Positions 36,111 to 47,407 of a stretch of DNA of 64,000 nt are shown in pieces. The notes below the pieces were generated by a model that saw only the letters and a list, made by a program, of their open reading frames with translations, searched no databases and was not told the DNA's origin. The DNA is from Malus domestica (taxonomy: Eukaryota; Streptophyta; Magnoliopsida; Rosales; Rosaceae), in NCBI RefSeq assembly GCF_042453785.1, contig NC_091675.1, positions 12,501-76,500 of the forward strand, in the 5' to 3' direction. A program made the position numbers and the translations under genes. Position 1 is the stretch's first letter. The number at the start of each line of letters is the position of its first letter.

Positions 36111-36394
36111 GATAGTCTAAGTTCAACTTGTGACAAGCTAAACCAGTACTTAATTAGTCTAAAACAACTTTACGTAACAAACGGGGCCTTACTGAATTTG
36201 ACAATGCAATATTTAATATGAGATGTTATTGCCACTTTTAAAAAGTTTTTGTGCTCTCTTCATTAGTGTATATTGTTTCTAAGCTTAAATGTCAAAATGG
36301 TCCCTATGTTATAATCATATGGCCAATTTAGTCTCTATATTTTCGATTTGGCTAATTTAGTCTAAATAATAATTAATAAACAAGGCCAACCCAA

Positions 36395-36535
36395 CTTTAA
36401 TAAGTAAGATCTTATTAAACCTAACAATGGGCTAGCAATAATGTGGTATAATTCACATTTGACGAGAATTGAACCTAAGACCTCTCACTTACAAATAAAG
36501 AGGAATATCACTTGACCGTAGTACTAAGTGGTTTC
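36395..36535 (-). mobile_element. tRNA-derived SINE, minus strand
   Basis: The reverse complement carries GTGATATTCCTCTTTATTTG, then GTGAGAGGTCTTAGGTTCAA and TTCTCGTCAAATG. This is the same head and B-box layout as the SINE at 16849 (GTATTCCTCTTCAC ... GGTTCGAATCTCGT). The 3' tail is diverged and target duplications were not resolved. Confidence 0.6.
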
Positions 36536-37325
36536 ATAATAATTATCATGAATACTACAAATTTAATATTTACAACCTAATTGTGTTATCATTCCAAAAT
36601 CATATGATAATGATACTAATGCTAAGTATAACCAATTTTTTTAATACAAGTAAAACCAGAGTTTTATCAAGGAAAGAGACTGAAAAGAACAAGAATAAAA
36701 GTATCAAATGTTGATTTAAATTTACTCAAAAAAATTAAACAAATTCAATACACACATAAATAAATCAAAAGACTTGAGGCAAGAATGAAGTGTCATGCAC
36801 CTTTAAGCCCAAGTTTCTTGAGTCTTTTGACCATTGAGCACAATAATATTGGATTGTGTTTATTGGGGTAGTCTTATTGTACAAGAAGGGTCAACTATAA
36901 GTACATATGTATGAAAAAACTTGGATATAACATATAAGAAGACAAATTTTCAAGACAAGTGACCACTGTGGGCTTTAATTTGCTCCGCCAGTGTTTCCAA
37001 ATATAGAAAATTCTTAAGATGTAGATGTGAACAATGATTTTAACTATTTGAGTTATAAACTAATTTGCTTTTCAAATAAACTTACATTTATATTTTATTT
37101 CTACATCCACGACCATAATACTAATCAAGAAAAGACAGAAAAGATGTTAATAAAGGGGACTAGCTTAGCTATATATATATAGGATGAGATTAGCATTAAG
37201 CTTAATGGTTAATAGTCAGTGTTAGAATAATTAATAGAAAAGGTGGGATTCCCACCATCACCACATGGGATGGAGGTCTACATGACCATGGAGGCCAACA
37301 CACAAGAGGACATCTTCCATCCTTC

Positions 37326-37342
37326 GTGTGTGTGTGTGTATG

Positions 37343-37377
<35 letters not shown>
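37326..37377. repeat. (GT)n(TA)n microsatellite in ABCG14-like promoter
   Basis: About seven GT units, GTATGTATGT, then about 15 TA units, ending 160 bp upstream of the ABCG14-like start codon. It is probably length-variable and close enough to affect promoter spacing. The rest of 36536-37536 shows no other gene. Confidence 0.92.
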
Positions 37378-37380
<3 letters not shown>

Positions 37381-37536
37381 CATATCTTCCATCCCAGGAC
37401 CGTTCACTTTGGGACGCCAACTTAAATCGAGCCAACGCAAGTACGCGTACGTACTTGTGCCCTCTCCCAACCATCGCTAACGCACGCAACCAAATTATTT
37501 AAAAAAAAGGAGAACTCACATACATTCAAACTTGCA

Positions 37537-39058
37537 ATGTCTCTCAGCAGCATAGTGCCAAAACCAGCAGAATATGGCGGCAGCGACAGTAGTTGTACTA
37601 CTACTGTGGAAGTTTCGCCGGAGATGCCTGCTGGAACCCAGAACAAGGCCGCGCCCGCTACCCAAGTTAATTCACAAGCTTTCCTACAACTAACGTTGTA
37701 TCCTATAACTTTAAAGGTCTCTCATCATCATCTCTCTCTCTCTCTCTCTCTCAGCTAGCTAGCTGAAATATTAATTATTAATTCATGATTTGGTGACTAA
37801 ATAATTTAATTTCAGATGATACCATCGATGTATATAAAAGTGACGATCCTGCTAAAAATTAAGTTATTAATTAATAATTAAATTGCAGTTTGAGGAGGTG
37901 TTTTACAAAGTGAAAGTGGAGCAGAAAGGGAGTAGAGGTAGGAGCAGATCTAGAGAAAAGAGTATACTGAGTGGGATAACAGGTATGGTATGTCCAGGAG
38001 AGATATTGGCTATGTTAGGGCCATCCGGAAGTGGGAAGACGACCCTTCTTACTTCCCTGGGAGGGCGCCTCAATCATCAGAATAACGTTAAGTTCATGTC
38101 AGGAAAGATCAGCTACAACGGCCAGCCATTCTGCGGCGCCATCAAAAGACGAACGGGATTCGTTGCCCAGGACGACGTTCTGTACCCGCATCTCACGGTG
38201 ACTGAGACTCTTGTGTTCACGGCTCTCCTGAGGCTGCCCAACAGCCTGAGCCGGGACGAGAAAGTGCAGCACGTGGAGCAGGTGATCAGCGAGCTGGGAT
38301 TGACTCAGTGCCGGAGCAGCATGATAGGGGGGCCACTGTTTAGAGGGATCTCAGGGGGAGAGAAGAAGAGGGTGAGTATAGGTCAAGAGATGCTGATTAA
38401 CCCGAGCTTACTTTTATTGGATGAGCCCACCTCAGGGTTGGACTCCACTACAGCTCAGCGGATCCTGATCACACTCAAAAGGCTTGCGAGTGGGGGCCGA
38501 ACCCTTGTCACCACCATCCACCAGCCCTCCAGCCGCATCTACCACATGTTTGATAAGCTCGTCCTGCTTTCCGAGGGCTCCCCCATTTATTATGGCCCTG
38601 CTTCTGCGGCCCTCAATTATTTTTCCTCCATCGGTTTCTCCACGTCCTTGCCTAGTGTGAATCCTGCTGATCTTTTGCTGGATCTTGCTAACGGTATGTA
38701 TGTACGTAATGTATGTATGTAGATGTACGTACGTACGTACATGTGTATACTAACTAATTATGCATGCATGCGTATGCGTATATTAAATGATCGATCTATC
38801 CACTGGTTGTTTTTATTAATTTGCAAACTAAATATGTACGGTACGTCCAGGAATCGCCCCTGATTCCCAACATGCATCTGAGCAGTGGGAGAACACGAAC
38901 GCGGAACAAGAGCAGAAAATGGTGAGAAAAGCTCTCATTTCTGCCTACGATAAGAACATTTACGCAAAGTTGAAAGATGAGCTCTGTGCTGGTTTGGAGG
39001 TCAATAACTACGACAATTACATGAAAGGAGCTGCTTCTGCAAGTAATTCCTTCAGCAT

Positions 39059-39139
<81 letters not shown>

Positions 39140-40152
39140 CCTAGCCCAAGCCCCAAGGTTCGTTTAGTTTCAATTTTCAATTATAATGATGTCTTGTGTA
39201 GTGCATTAGCTGATCATGCGATACCTGCAGAGCAATATTGGTGTACAAGCTGGTGGCACCAGTTCAAGGTGCTGTTTCAGAGGGGGTTAAGGGAGAGAAG
39301 GTATGAAGCCTTCAACAGGCTACGGATTTTCCAAGTAGTAAGTGTGGCCACGCTTGGTGGACTCCTCTGGTGGCGTACACCCACGTCTCACATTGAAGAC
39401 CGTGTAAGCTACAATTCCTTTATTTAATTGGTTAATTTAAAATGCATAAATATAATTGATTAATAACTTTTTAGTGTGTATATGGTTGGTTGCAGATCGC
39501 TTTGCTCTTCTTCTTCTCCGTATTTTGGGGGTTCTACCCACTGTACAATGCAGTGTTCACATTTCCCCAGGAGAGAAGGATGCTGATAAAAGAACGATCC
39601 TCGGGAATGTACCAGCTTTCATCCTACTTCCTAGCAAGAACAGTTGGAGACCTGCCGCTGGAGCTGGCACTGCCAACAGCATTTGTGTTAATAATCTATT
39701 GGATGGGAGGGCTTAAACCGGACCCCTTCACGTTCATCCTGTCCCTGCTCGTGGTTCTGTACAGCGTGCTGGTCTCCCAAAGCCTAGGGTTAGCCATTGG
39801 TGCCATTCTGATGGACATAAAGCAAGCCACCACTTTGGCGTCGGTTACAACACTTGTCTTCCTCATCGCCGGGGGTTACTACATTCAACAGATTCCTCCC
39901 TTTATCGTGTGGCTGAAGTACTTAAGCTATAGCTACTACTGTTACAAGCTTCTTCTTGGGGTCCAATACGACGAGGACGACTTTTATGAGTGCTCCAAAG
40001 GAGTCTTGTGCCGAGTTGGAGATTTGCCTGCCGTCAAATCCATGGGTGGTCTCGACCACTTGTGGCTCGATGTCTCCATTCTCGGCTTAATGTTACTTGG
40101 CTACCGCCTTCTTGCTTATCTTGCACTCCATCGAGTGCGCTTGAGGAGATAA
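37537..40152 (+). CDS. ABCG14: half-size ABC transporter, ABCG14-like
   Basis: Five exons join in frame: 37537-37716, 37889-38693, 38851-39042, 39210-39403 and 39496-40152, giving 675 residues, usual for a plant half-size ABCG. All introns are GT-AG. The nucleotide-binding domain comes first: Walker A GPSGSGKT (residues 104-111), Q-loop FVAQDD (about 152-156), signature ISGGEKKR (214-221), Walker B LLLLDEP (234-240) and H-loop His 271 in TIHQPSS. The C-terminal half carries the six-helix ABC2 membrane domain ([40 protein letters not shown]) and the ECSKGVLC extracellular loop. The leader with [18 protein letters not shown] and the whole reading most resemble Arabidopsis ABCG14, which loads cytokinins for root-to-shoot transport; related ABCG9 and ABCG21 remain possible. 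Half-transporters must dimerise. No break is seen, so this is probably the main working gene here. The start follows a lysine-rich AT leader and matches the family's MxxxxIxPxPxE opening. Confidence 0.93.
39062..39134. repeat. (CT)n microsatellite in intron 3 of ABCG14-like gene
   Basis: About 36 CT units beginning 20 bp after the exon 3 donor (GT at 39043). A second, shorter CT run lies just inside intron 1 (37732-37752). Both sit close to the splice donors. Confidence 0.95.
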
Positions 40153-40996
40153 TTAATCATTGACATCATCGATTTGATCGTCATCCGAAGAGTTCTCTCC
40201 TTCTTCATCAACTGATCGATGGTGCGTCGAGGAGGAACGTAGCTGAAAATCATCACATCATGTGGTGGAAATTTGAGTTGGAATTAATTAAAACCGTATC
40301 GTGTGTGCATGAACCTTGATATATGCTTTAGCCAGCTTACTTTAATCAGCTCGATCGATATTAATTACTAACTTGAAGAAGATCACTCTAATTGAGTAAT
40401 TTCAGAATAATACATTGATAATGCTCAATCGTTTATGATAATAAAGAGGAAAGAACATATATGCTCTTCAATTTCAAGGTGTGAACACACCCAACTGCCG
40501 GAAAATTATTGTCTCTGTAGAATATTATTATGTGGCTTAGCCGAACTCTCTCTTTTCCTAGTATAAAAGTATCAATGTACTAAAAAAAAAAAACTGAGCA
40601 ATGTCGTCATTTATTAATCACTGTAATATTTATAAAATAATTAAGATGACTAATTATACTCAAGATGTAAACAAACAGATTATGTACGTCCATTCATAAA
40701 TCACTAGAATCCTCATAACAGAAGTATTTTTTAGGTGGAGTCGTGGCTCTCTCGTGCAAAAGAATGTCCTTCCTACTTTGGATATAATTATCACCCGAGA
40801 CTCTTACTAAGAAGCAAAGCAATATATTAGGAAGGAGGATTCTCTCCATTCTTATTTTCATTCCCTTTTTTTCTCTTTTCTTATATATTGTTTTTTATCT
40901 TATTATCTTTATAAAAAAATAAATATAAGATATTAATGTGGCTAAACTGTAACTGTTCAAATAAAAATGAAGGGAAATGAAGAGATATTAGGAGGA
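40153..40996. other. 3' flank of ABCG14-like gene with SINE tail
   Basis: A possible polyadenylation signal, AATAAA-like GATAATAAAG, is at 40435-40445. At 40529-40593, TATGTGGCTTAGCCGAACTC through AAAGTATCAATGTACT plus an A-tail is the 3' third of the SINE seen at 16849. Otherwise no gene is recognised. Confidence 0.5.
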
Positions 40997-41165
40997 GAGA
41001 TTTTTCAATATGACTGTCACACGAAGTGGTACACCACGTGTCCTTATATAAATTGTGGATTATGTGTGTTAAAAGATTAATAACTTAAAAATAAATTTTT
41101 TTTACCAATTACATAAAAACACGTGATGTACCATCCCTATTTCCGTTACAACTAAAAATTTCTCG
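40997..41165. mobile_element. MITE, copy 2 of the 16444 family
   Basis: Ends GAGATTTTTCAATATGACTG and, read inward from the right, GAGAAATTTTTAGTTGTAAC. The interior has GGTACACCACGTGTCC and ACACGTGATGTACC. It shares ends and interior motifs with 16444-16610. Confidence 0.6.
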
Positions 41166-42557
41166 ATTAGGCCCCTCCATATGTTAGATCGAGAAGGACA
41201 ATAATCTATCGTACCACGTAGTGGGGGCTGGCTGGGGGGGCCGTGGCTTTCGTGGTTTTCGCTGGGTAGGGAGTAGGTAGACAGCCCCTTTATTTATTTA
41301 TTTTTTTTAACAGAATTGTTTTTTTTGCTTTTGGACACACAAATTTAGTGGTAGCCATTATTTATTGAGTTTTTTCTTTGCAGATTTTGCACAAGTACAA
41401 TTTGAATTCACAGTTATGTGCTTTAATACCAATAAAATTTTAAATTTTTAATAGATAAATTGCATTTTATCCCCTCAAGTTTAAAATAAATTGCAATCTC
41501 ATACAATATTTTTAAAACATTTCAGTTTTATACATTTATTTTTAACAAAAAAATTCTTTTTCTTTTTATAAATAAAAAGTAGCCTTTGCTCAATGCTGTG
41601 TTGTCCATATCTCCAATTCCATATAACGAAGGTGGAATTGATGTCTAAATTCGTAACTTCATAAGACAAATTAAACACGTACGTAGTAAGACAAATTAAA
41701 CAAGAGAAGTGTTGTAATTATTATTTAAGATAAATTACATTTTATACATTCATGTTTGAATACAATTACAACCTTATACAACATCATTAAAACGTTGCAA
41801 GCCATACATAAACTTTTATTTAGTGTACTATTTCATTTTGGACCTATATTCTGTAGTGAATTTAGTATTTCATTTTGGGTTTGGTTCTTATTTTTCCTAA
41901 CTAATATAGATTAATTTTAGAACATATTAAGCAATATATAAGTCATCAGCAACCAAGAAAATGTGGGGTTAATTAGTGTGCAATTTATAAAGTTTATTTT
42001 TTTTGTACAATAGGCGTGTGCAAAAAGACTAAGTTAGATTATCTCCAAATGACATATCAAATTCTAAGTGAAATGTCATGTAATCAAATTTGAAGGTAGG
42101 GATAAGTTTCAACCAGTATGTCAATTCTATGTGGATTGACATATGAATTTTTTATGTCAAATTTGACATATGAGAAAAGGTGATGTCAAATAATTTTTAT
42201 AATTATTTTATTGTGTGAGCTCCATTAAGCACCAATTATAGGCCTTGGAAATTTACTTTAATTGATTTCATTTTAAAAATGGGCCCTACAAATATCATTT
42301 ATAATAAAAAAATAAATAATATATATATATATATATATAGGTTGCAGGAATAGAGACATTGCCATATTAGCTATTAAATTAATATTTAACATTTATTTTT
42401 GATATCTCCATTGGAGATGCTCTCAATTATTCTATTTGAAACATTGTTAATTTTTCAACCGATTGTTTTTAGATTTTAATCTTAGGGATGATTATTGTTA
42501 GCCATGGATGGTGGAACACCATGATGCACCACTGTTCACCTTTGAGGCTTTGACAAA
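41166..42557. other. intergenic with dispersed repeats
   Basis: No gene. Two related copies of a TAAATTACATTTTAT-type sequence (41452-41545 and 41725-41815) also resemble 34982-35085. A (TA)n run is at about 42317-42339. Confidence 0.45.
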
Positions 42558-42712
42558 GGGAACTTTAACGAAAAGCACCTGGTACTGTTCACTTTAACGA
42601 AAAAACCACATTTTTACACTAAAAAGTCAATCATGGTACTATTCACTTTACCCTTTATTTTGTCCTTATCATTAAAACTCAAAGTTTTCAAGCCCTTTTC
42701 ATTAGTTTTCCT
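42558..42712. mobile_element. 155-bp MULE-type MITE
   Basis: The exact 9-bp duplication TTTGACAAA lies at 42549-42557 and 42713-42721. Ends GGGAACTTTAACGAAAAG and, read inward from the right, AGGAAAACTAATGAAAAGG form an imperfect inverted repeat. A 9-bp duplication indicates a Mutator-driven MITE. There is no coding content. Confidence 0.8.
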
Positions 42713-42828
42713 TTTGACAAATGATCAAAACAAAATATTTTCATACGATGATACAAGCCCGAGTTGATTATTTTTTTTCATGACCAATAATAGGCCTCGA
42801 TTATGTGGGTAATTAGAAAGTATGTAAT

Positions 42829-43252
42829 TGTAGTATCCCACATCGGCGGGGTGGGGATTGGTCCCTGATCTTATATGTACATGCCCCATCTCTTCCTAGC
42901 ATGACTTGTTCTAGGTAGTGAGGTTCTCTTGCCCAGAAACAAATCCGTGAGGACGTGGCCCAAAGTGGACAATATCGTGCTATGACGGAGTCGGGATGTG
43001 ACAATTTGGTATTAGAGCCAGACTCACCGTCCGTTCGGATGTGCCGACGAGGATGTCGGTCTTCTCAAGGGGGTGGATTGTAATATCTCACATCGGCGGG
43101 GTGGGGGTTGGTCACTGGCCTTATATGTACATGTCCCTCACTTCCTAGCATGACGCATTTTGGGTAGTGAAGTTCTCTTGCCCAGGAACAAATTCGTGAA
43201 AGCGTGGTTTAAAGCGGACAATATCGTGCTACAGCAAAATCGAGATGTGACA
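42829..43252 (+). mobile_element. complete TRIM retrotransposon, 424 bp
   Basis: Two direct LTRs, 42829-43003 (175 bp) and 43079-43252 (174 bp), start TGTARTATCYCACATCGGCG, end GATGTGACA and share ACAATATCGTGCTA. The 75-bp interior begins with a primer-binding site TGGTATTAGAGCC (43007-43019), complementary to initiator Met-tRNA, and ends with the polypurine tract AAGGGGGTGGA. The exact 5-bp duplication GTAAT flanks it (42824-42828, 43253-43257). This is a terminal-repeat retrotransposon in miniature, with no protein capacity, mobilised in trans. The outer LTR text resembles the Cassandra TRIM, but I do not see its 5S rRNA-like core. Confidence 0.93.
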
Positions 43253-44016
43253 GTAATAGTTTGTAACACAATTGCAAAGAAATTTGTCACAAGAAGATGA
43301 TTGAAAATAAAAGTATAAGAAACTTTTAATACGATAAAGAAGGCCATAACATGCACAATTAATAAAACAATTAGAAAAATAACTAAAACAAACTTATCTT
43401 TAAGGGGTGCTTTAGATTTTGGCTTTTACAACTCATTATTTCTAAGATAAAAACCTATTTATTTTTAAAGATTCAACATAAGCCCAAATTTAAAATCTGC
43501 AACCACATCAAAACACTATTGACCCATTAATACAATGTATTTACATCCATGCCACTCATTCTTTATGGTCCATTTCCCCAATTCCTAAATTTATGCCAAA
43601 TTAAAAGTAGTAGAAAAATAAAATATATAAACTGTTTGCATTAATGGTATCCATGTCATACCAGAAATTTACGTTTTTTTTTTTGTGATATATTTTGTAG
43701 TAATTGTATCCATATTAATTGGTAGGTAAATTAGTTTGCTCCATTTATTTAAAAAAAAAGATTAGATGTTAGATTAGGAAGTCGACGGGGTTCAAACTCA
43801 CGTCATGGTGTAAGGGTAACACTCCTCTCCACCATTGTGGTAGAGGGTGTGCCGTTAGCTAATCTACATCTAATCTAACAAAATCTATTGTTTGACAAAA
43901 TAAATAAATAAATAAATCAACTACACGTTTATTATATATATTTTTTAATCAAATAACATTCCTCTAACTTGTAGGTAAATTATTTTCTATGTATTGTTAT
44001 ATATGTTAGACACGTT
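43253..44016. other. intergenic with a small fold-back
   Basis: At about 43760-43881, GATTAGATGTTAGATTAG faces CTAATCTACATCTAATC, a possible MITE. No target duplication or gene was seen in the rest. Confidence 0.4.
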
Positions 44017-44381
44017 CAATGGTGGAGCTAGAAAAATTTTACCGGGTGGGCTAGCTTAAAGATTTAAATCTTTATAAGCAAGAAAAATTTTCACATTATC
44101 AGCTAGCTTAAGAAAATTTTCACAAGGTGAATCAAGAATTTTCGTTATTCAAACAAATTCAAACATGTACATGTACAAGAAGGGATGAGAAAAAAGATGT
44201 GAGAAAAAGAGATGGTTTGTAAACTGTATTATATAATTAAACCAAGGGAATTCGAATCAGTAACTAAATATATGGTGGGCTACATTCGAAAATCAATAAA
44301 AACTACATGTAAAATTTTATTTTCTACCGAAAGCTACCTGGGCTACAGCCTAGGGTAGCCCTTAATGTGGCTCCACCGGTG
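44017..44381. mobile_element. hAT-type MITE, 365 bp
   Basis: Ends CAATGGTGGAGCTAG and, read inward from the right, CACCGGTGGAGCCAC. Flanks GACACGTT (44009-44016) and GACACATT (44382-44389) form an 8-bp duplication with one mismatch. The interior has GGGTGGGCTAGCTT and GGGTAGCCC arms and no protein. Confidence 0.78.
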
Positions 44382-44676
44382 GACACATTTTATTGTCGTA
44401 TAAACATGAGTGTAACATAATATTGTTAATATTATGCATCAAACTGCATTTCTTTTGTTATAGGTAAATTATTTTCCATGTACTAGTGCATATGTTAGGC
44501 ATGTTTTGTTGTTGGAAAATACAATATCCTGTATCATTGTAAAGAAAGACATTACATTACACCCATAGTATACTTGTTGTAGGTAAATTATGGAAATTAA
44601 TTTGTAGGTAGGTATTTTGCATCATTGGAAATGAACATTTCAAATAGTAGGTAGGTAAATTAATTTTTTCTAATTA

Positions 44677-45025
44677 TGTTGATGCACAAAACAGGAGGTC
44701 TTGAAACAACGTAGATCCGACCATGAATCTGCATGAAATGTAAATGACACAAGATGTATCGTGGTTCATCCCAAAATTTGGGCTACGTTCACATTGATTA
44801 TATTTCTGAGGGAGAGAGAGCTCTGAATGAGAGTGAGAGCTTTGAGAGGGGGTGAGGAGCCTTAGGAATTGGCCTATCCTAATTGTGAGGGTGAGGAATC
44901 TTTTTATAGAATAAGGGCTCCTCACTTATTACATATTTGCCCCTTCCTTTATTACATAATTACATTTGAGTTCCCTGAGTATTTGTACGAGATCTAAATA
45001 CGAGGCCGTAAATATGGTATAAACA
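44677..45025 (-). repeat. LARD copy 1, 3' LTR
   Basis: Begins TGTTGATGCACAAAACAG and ends GGTATAAACA. It contains CACTTATTACATATTTGCCC and a CT-rich stretch on the minus strand near the probable promoter region. It pairs with 48764-49112. Confidence 0.93.
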
Positions 45026-45239
45026 GTAGTCCCCCAAGTCTTTAGTCAAGAGAGTATTTTGGCTGGAGACTTGAAATTCAGTCCATGTGTGGGCCGAAGT
45101 AACTAGATGTTGTATTGAACTGATGTTCGATATGAGGCGGTACTCAATCTGAAATGATGCTCAACTAGAAGTAACACATGCTGCGAGGCTGCTCGGCTCG
45201 TGGCTTATGTTGCCTTGGTTGTCTCGGCTTGTGGCGTTG

Positions 45240-45830
45240 AAGGTGAGGGAGTCCCTTTTATAGAATAAGAGCTCGCTCCTTAATACATGAATAATGGGTT
45301 AGGAGTGATGCTCGCGGCGAGTCGGTTGCTCAGCGTGCGGCGATGCTCTTTAATGAAGGTGAGGGAGTCCCTTTTATAAAATAAGGGCTCACTCCTCAAT
45401 ACATAAGTGATGGGCTAAGTCCCCCAAGTATTTTTCATGAGTGCTCTCTAATGAAAGTGAGGGAGTCCCTTTTATAGAATAAGGGCTCGTTCCTCAATAC
45501 ATAAATGATGGGCTAGAGTTGATGTTCGCGGCGAGGCGGTTGCTCAGTAGGCAGCGATGCTTTCTAATGGTGGTGAGGGAGTCCCTTTTATAAAATAAGG
45601 GCTCGCTCCTCAATACATAAGTGATGGGTTAGGAGTGATGCTCGCGGCGAGGCGATTGCTCAGCTGGCGGCGTTGCTCTCTAATGATGGTGAGGGAGTCC
45701 CTTTTATAAAATAAGGGTTCGCTCCTCAGTACATGAATAATGGGTGCTCTCTAATGAAAGTGAGGGAGTCCTTTTTATAGAATAAGGACTCCTCCTTAAT
45801 ACATAATTAATGGGCTAAGTCCCCCAAGTA
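45240..45830. repeat. tandem repeats, about 110-bp unit, in LARD
   Basis: GTGAGGGAGTCCCTTTTATA with AATAAGGGCTCGCTCCTCAA and GATGCTCGCGGCGAGGCGGT recurs about five times with variable unit length (roughly 80-115 bp). Units resemble part of the LTR itself (GAATAAGGGCTCCTCAC), so the array may derive from LTR duplication. The same array occurs in copy 2 at about 55010-55400. Confidence 0.85.
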
Positions 45831-45984
45831 TTTTTCATGAGGCCCAGTTAAGGCTTAATATATGGTACATAATGTAGTCTTCCAAGTCTTCGGTCAATAA
45901 AGTCTGTTGGCTGGAGACTTCAAATTGAATCCATGTATGGGCCGAAGTCGTGGTTGTTCGAATGCGGTATTTGTATACCTTGCA

Positions 45985-46265
45985 CTGAAGCTTTGTAGGT
46001 AAAGCTTTGCAAGTGAAGCTTTGAAGCTGGAGCTCTGTAAATGAAGCTTTTGAAGCTAGAGCTTTTGTAAATGAAGCTTTTGAAACTGATTTACATGAGT
46101 AATGCTCATGAATGTTTATGTTGATTGACATGAGTGATGCTCATAGATGTTGACATGAGTGATGCTCATGAATGTTGACATGAGTGATGCTCATGAATGT
46201 TTATGTATGATTGGTATGAGTGATGCTCATGAATGTTTATGTATGATTGACATAAGTAATGCTCA
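45985..46265. repeat. two minisatellites in LARD
   Basis: The first block (45985-46095) repeats GAAGCTTTTGAAGCTAGAGC with TTTTGTAAAT (27-30 bp unit). The second (46095-46265) repeats GACATGAGTGATGCTCATGA with ATGTT or ATGTTTATGTATGATTG (25-37 bp unit). Both recur in the same order in copy 2 (55585-55800 and 55805-56040), where copy numbers are higher. Confidence 0.9.
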
Positions 46266-46680
46266 TGTATAATTTGAAGTATTGGGCGTACTTTTGATCA
46301 CTTGGTTGGTGGCATGAAGAAGAGTGCGGGTTGTACATTTCATCATCTGGTTGGTGACATGAATGGCTAGTTGCCAAATGATATTAGAGTACGGATTGTA
46401 CATTTCATTACCTGGTTGGTGGCATGAATGGCTAGTTGCCAAATGATATTTAGAGTACGGGTTGTACATTTCATCACCTGGTTGGTGGTAATAGCGGCGG
46501 GTTGCCGAATGATATTTAGAGTACGAGTTGTACATTTCATTACCTAGTTGGTGGTAATAGCGACGGGTTGCCGAATAATTTTGGAGTACTGGGCGTACTT
46601 TTGATCGCCTGGTTGGTGGTAACAGCTGCATGTTGCTGAATAATTTTGGAGTACTGGGCGTACTTTTAATCACCTGGTTA
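46265..46680. repeat. 63-bp minisatellite in LARD
   Basis: Units contain TTTTGGAGTACTGGGCGTAC, TTTTGATCACCTGGTTGGTG and a GCGGCGGGTTGCCGAATAA-type end. There are about six diverged copies. The unit is a multiple of three, and on the minus strand a 136-codon frame stays open with repeated YYHQPGNEMYN-like peptides. The array recurs at 56040-56280 in copy 2. Confidence 0.85.
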
Positions 46681-47407
46681 GTGCTATTTTGGGCTTATGA
46701 GCCTTCGCCCTCCACAACATGCCAGCCCATTTATTTTGGGCTTTGTCTTTTTTTTTATTACCCTCTGATGGGGTTTATACAGATGTTTCTGAAAAGATAA
46801 GGAAAATAATTTACACCATTCAAAAATAAATCCGACCCTCTGGTCAATGGGTCACGCCCATAATTTTCTTTTCTGCATGCCATCACTACTGTAATTATGT
46901 CTGCTTCTTTTTATCTTCTTTTGTTTTTCCGTTTTCTTTCTTTTGATGCATGGTCCACGAGTCCACCACCAAAGCTCCACACTACACTTTGTGCTTTCTT
47001 TAATAGCTTTAAATTGTTGGTGGATTTGGTGCCAAGAAAACAATCCATTTTTGGCACCATTATTTGAATTAGCCTTCGTAGTCTCTGATGAGCATCACAG
47101 CTATCATCTTCCTTTATTGTTGTCATTTTTTCTTTTCTCTTTTGGCTGATGGCAGACAAGGGGAATGATAATAGACTTATTTATTAAGGAAAAGCTTATC
47201 TTCGTCAAGTCGTAATGAGTGTGTTTCTAATGAGCAAGTTCAGCCTCGTCGACGTGCTTCCAGCAACCGGGCTCTTCGCCGTCCCAAGCGGCATCATCAT
47301 CTCCTCGAGAACCCCGTTTGGTGGAAGCAGCACAAAAAGCCTTGCCTCCACAGTCAATTCTCTAACCTGTTTCTTCCCGGAGCCATCAAGATCGAATCCA
47401 AGCTCCA

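Noticed and set aside
37202..37489. Open frame with Ile/Tyr repeats upstream of ABCG14-like gene
   Set aside because: It is caused by the (TA)n and (GT)n tract.
42829..43252. 5S rRNA gene within the LTR, as in Cassandra
   Set aside because: The 5S-like core expected between the promoter part and ACAATATCGTGCTA is not visible in either LTR.
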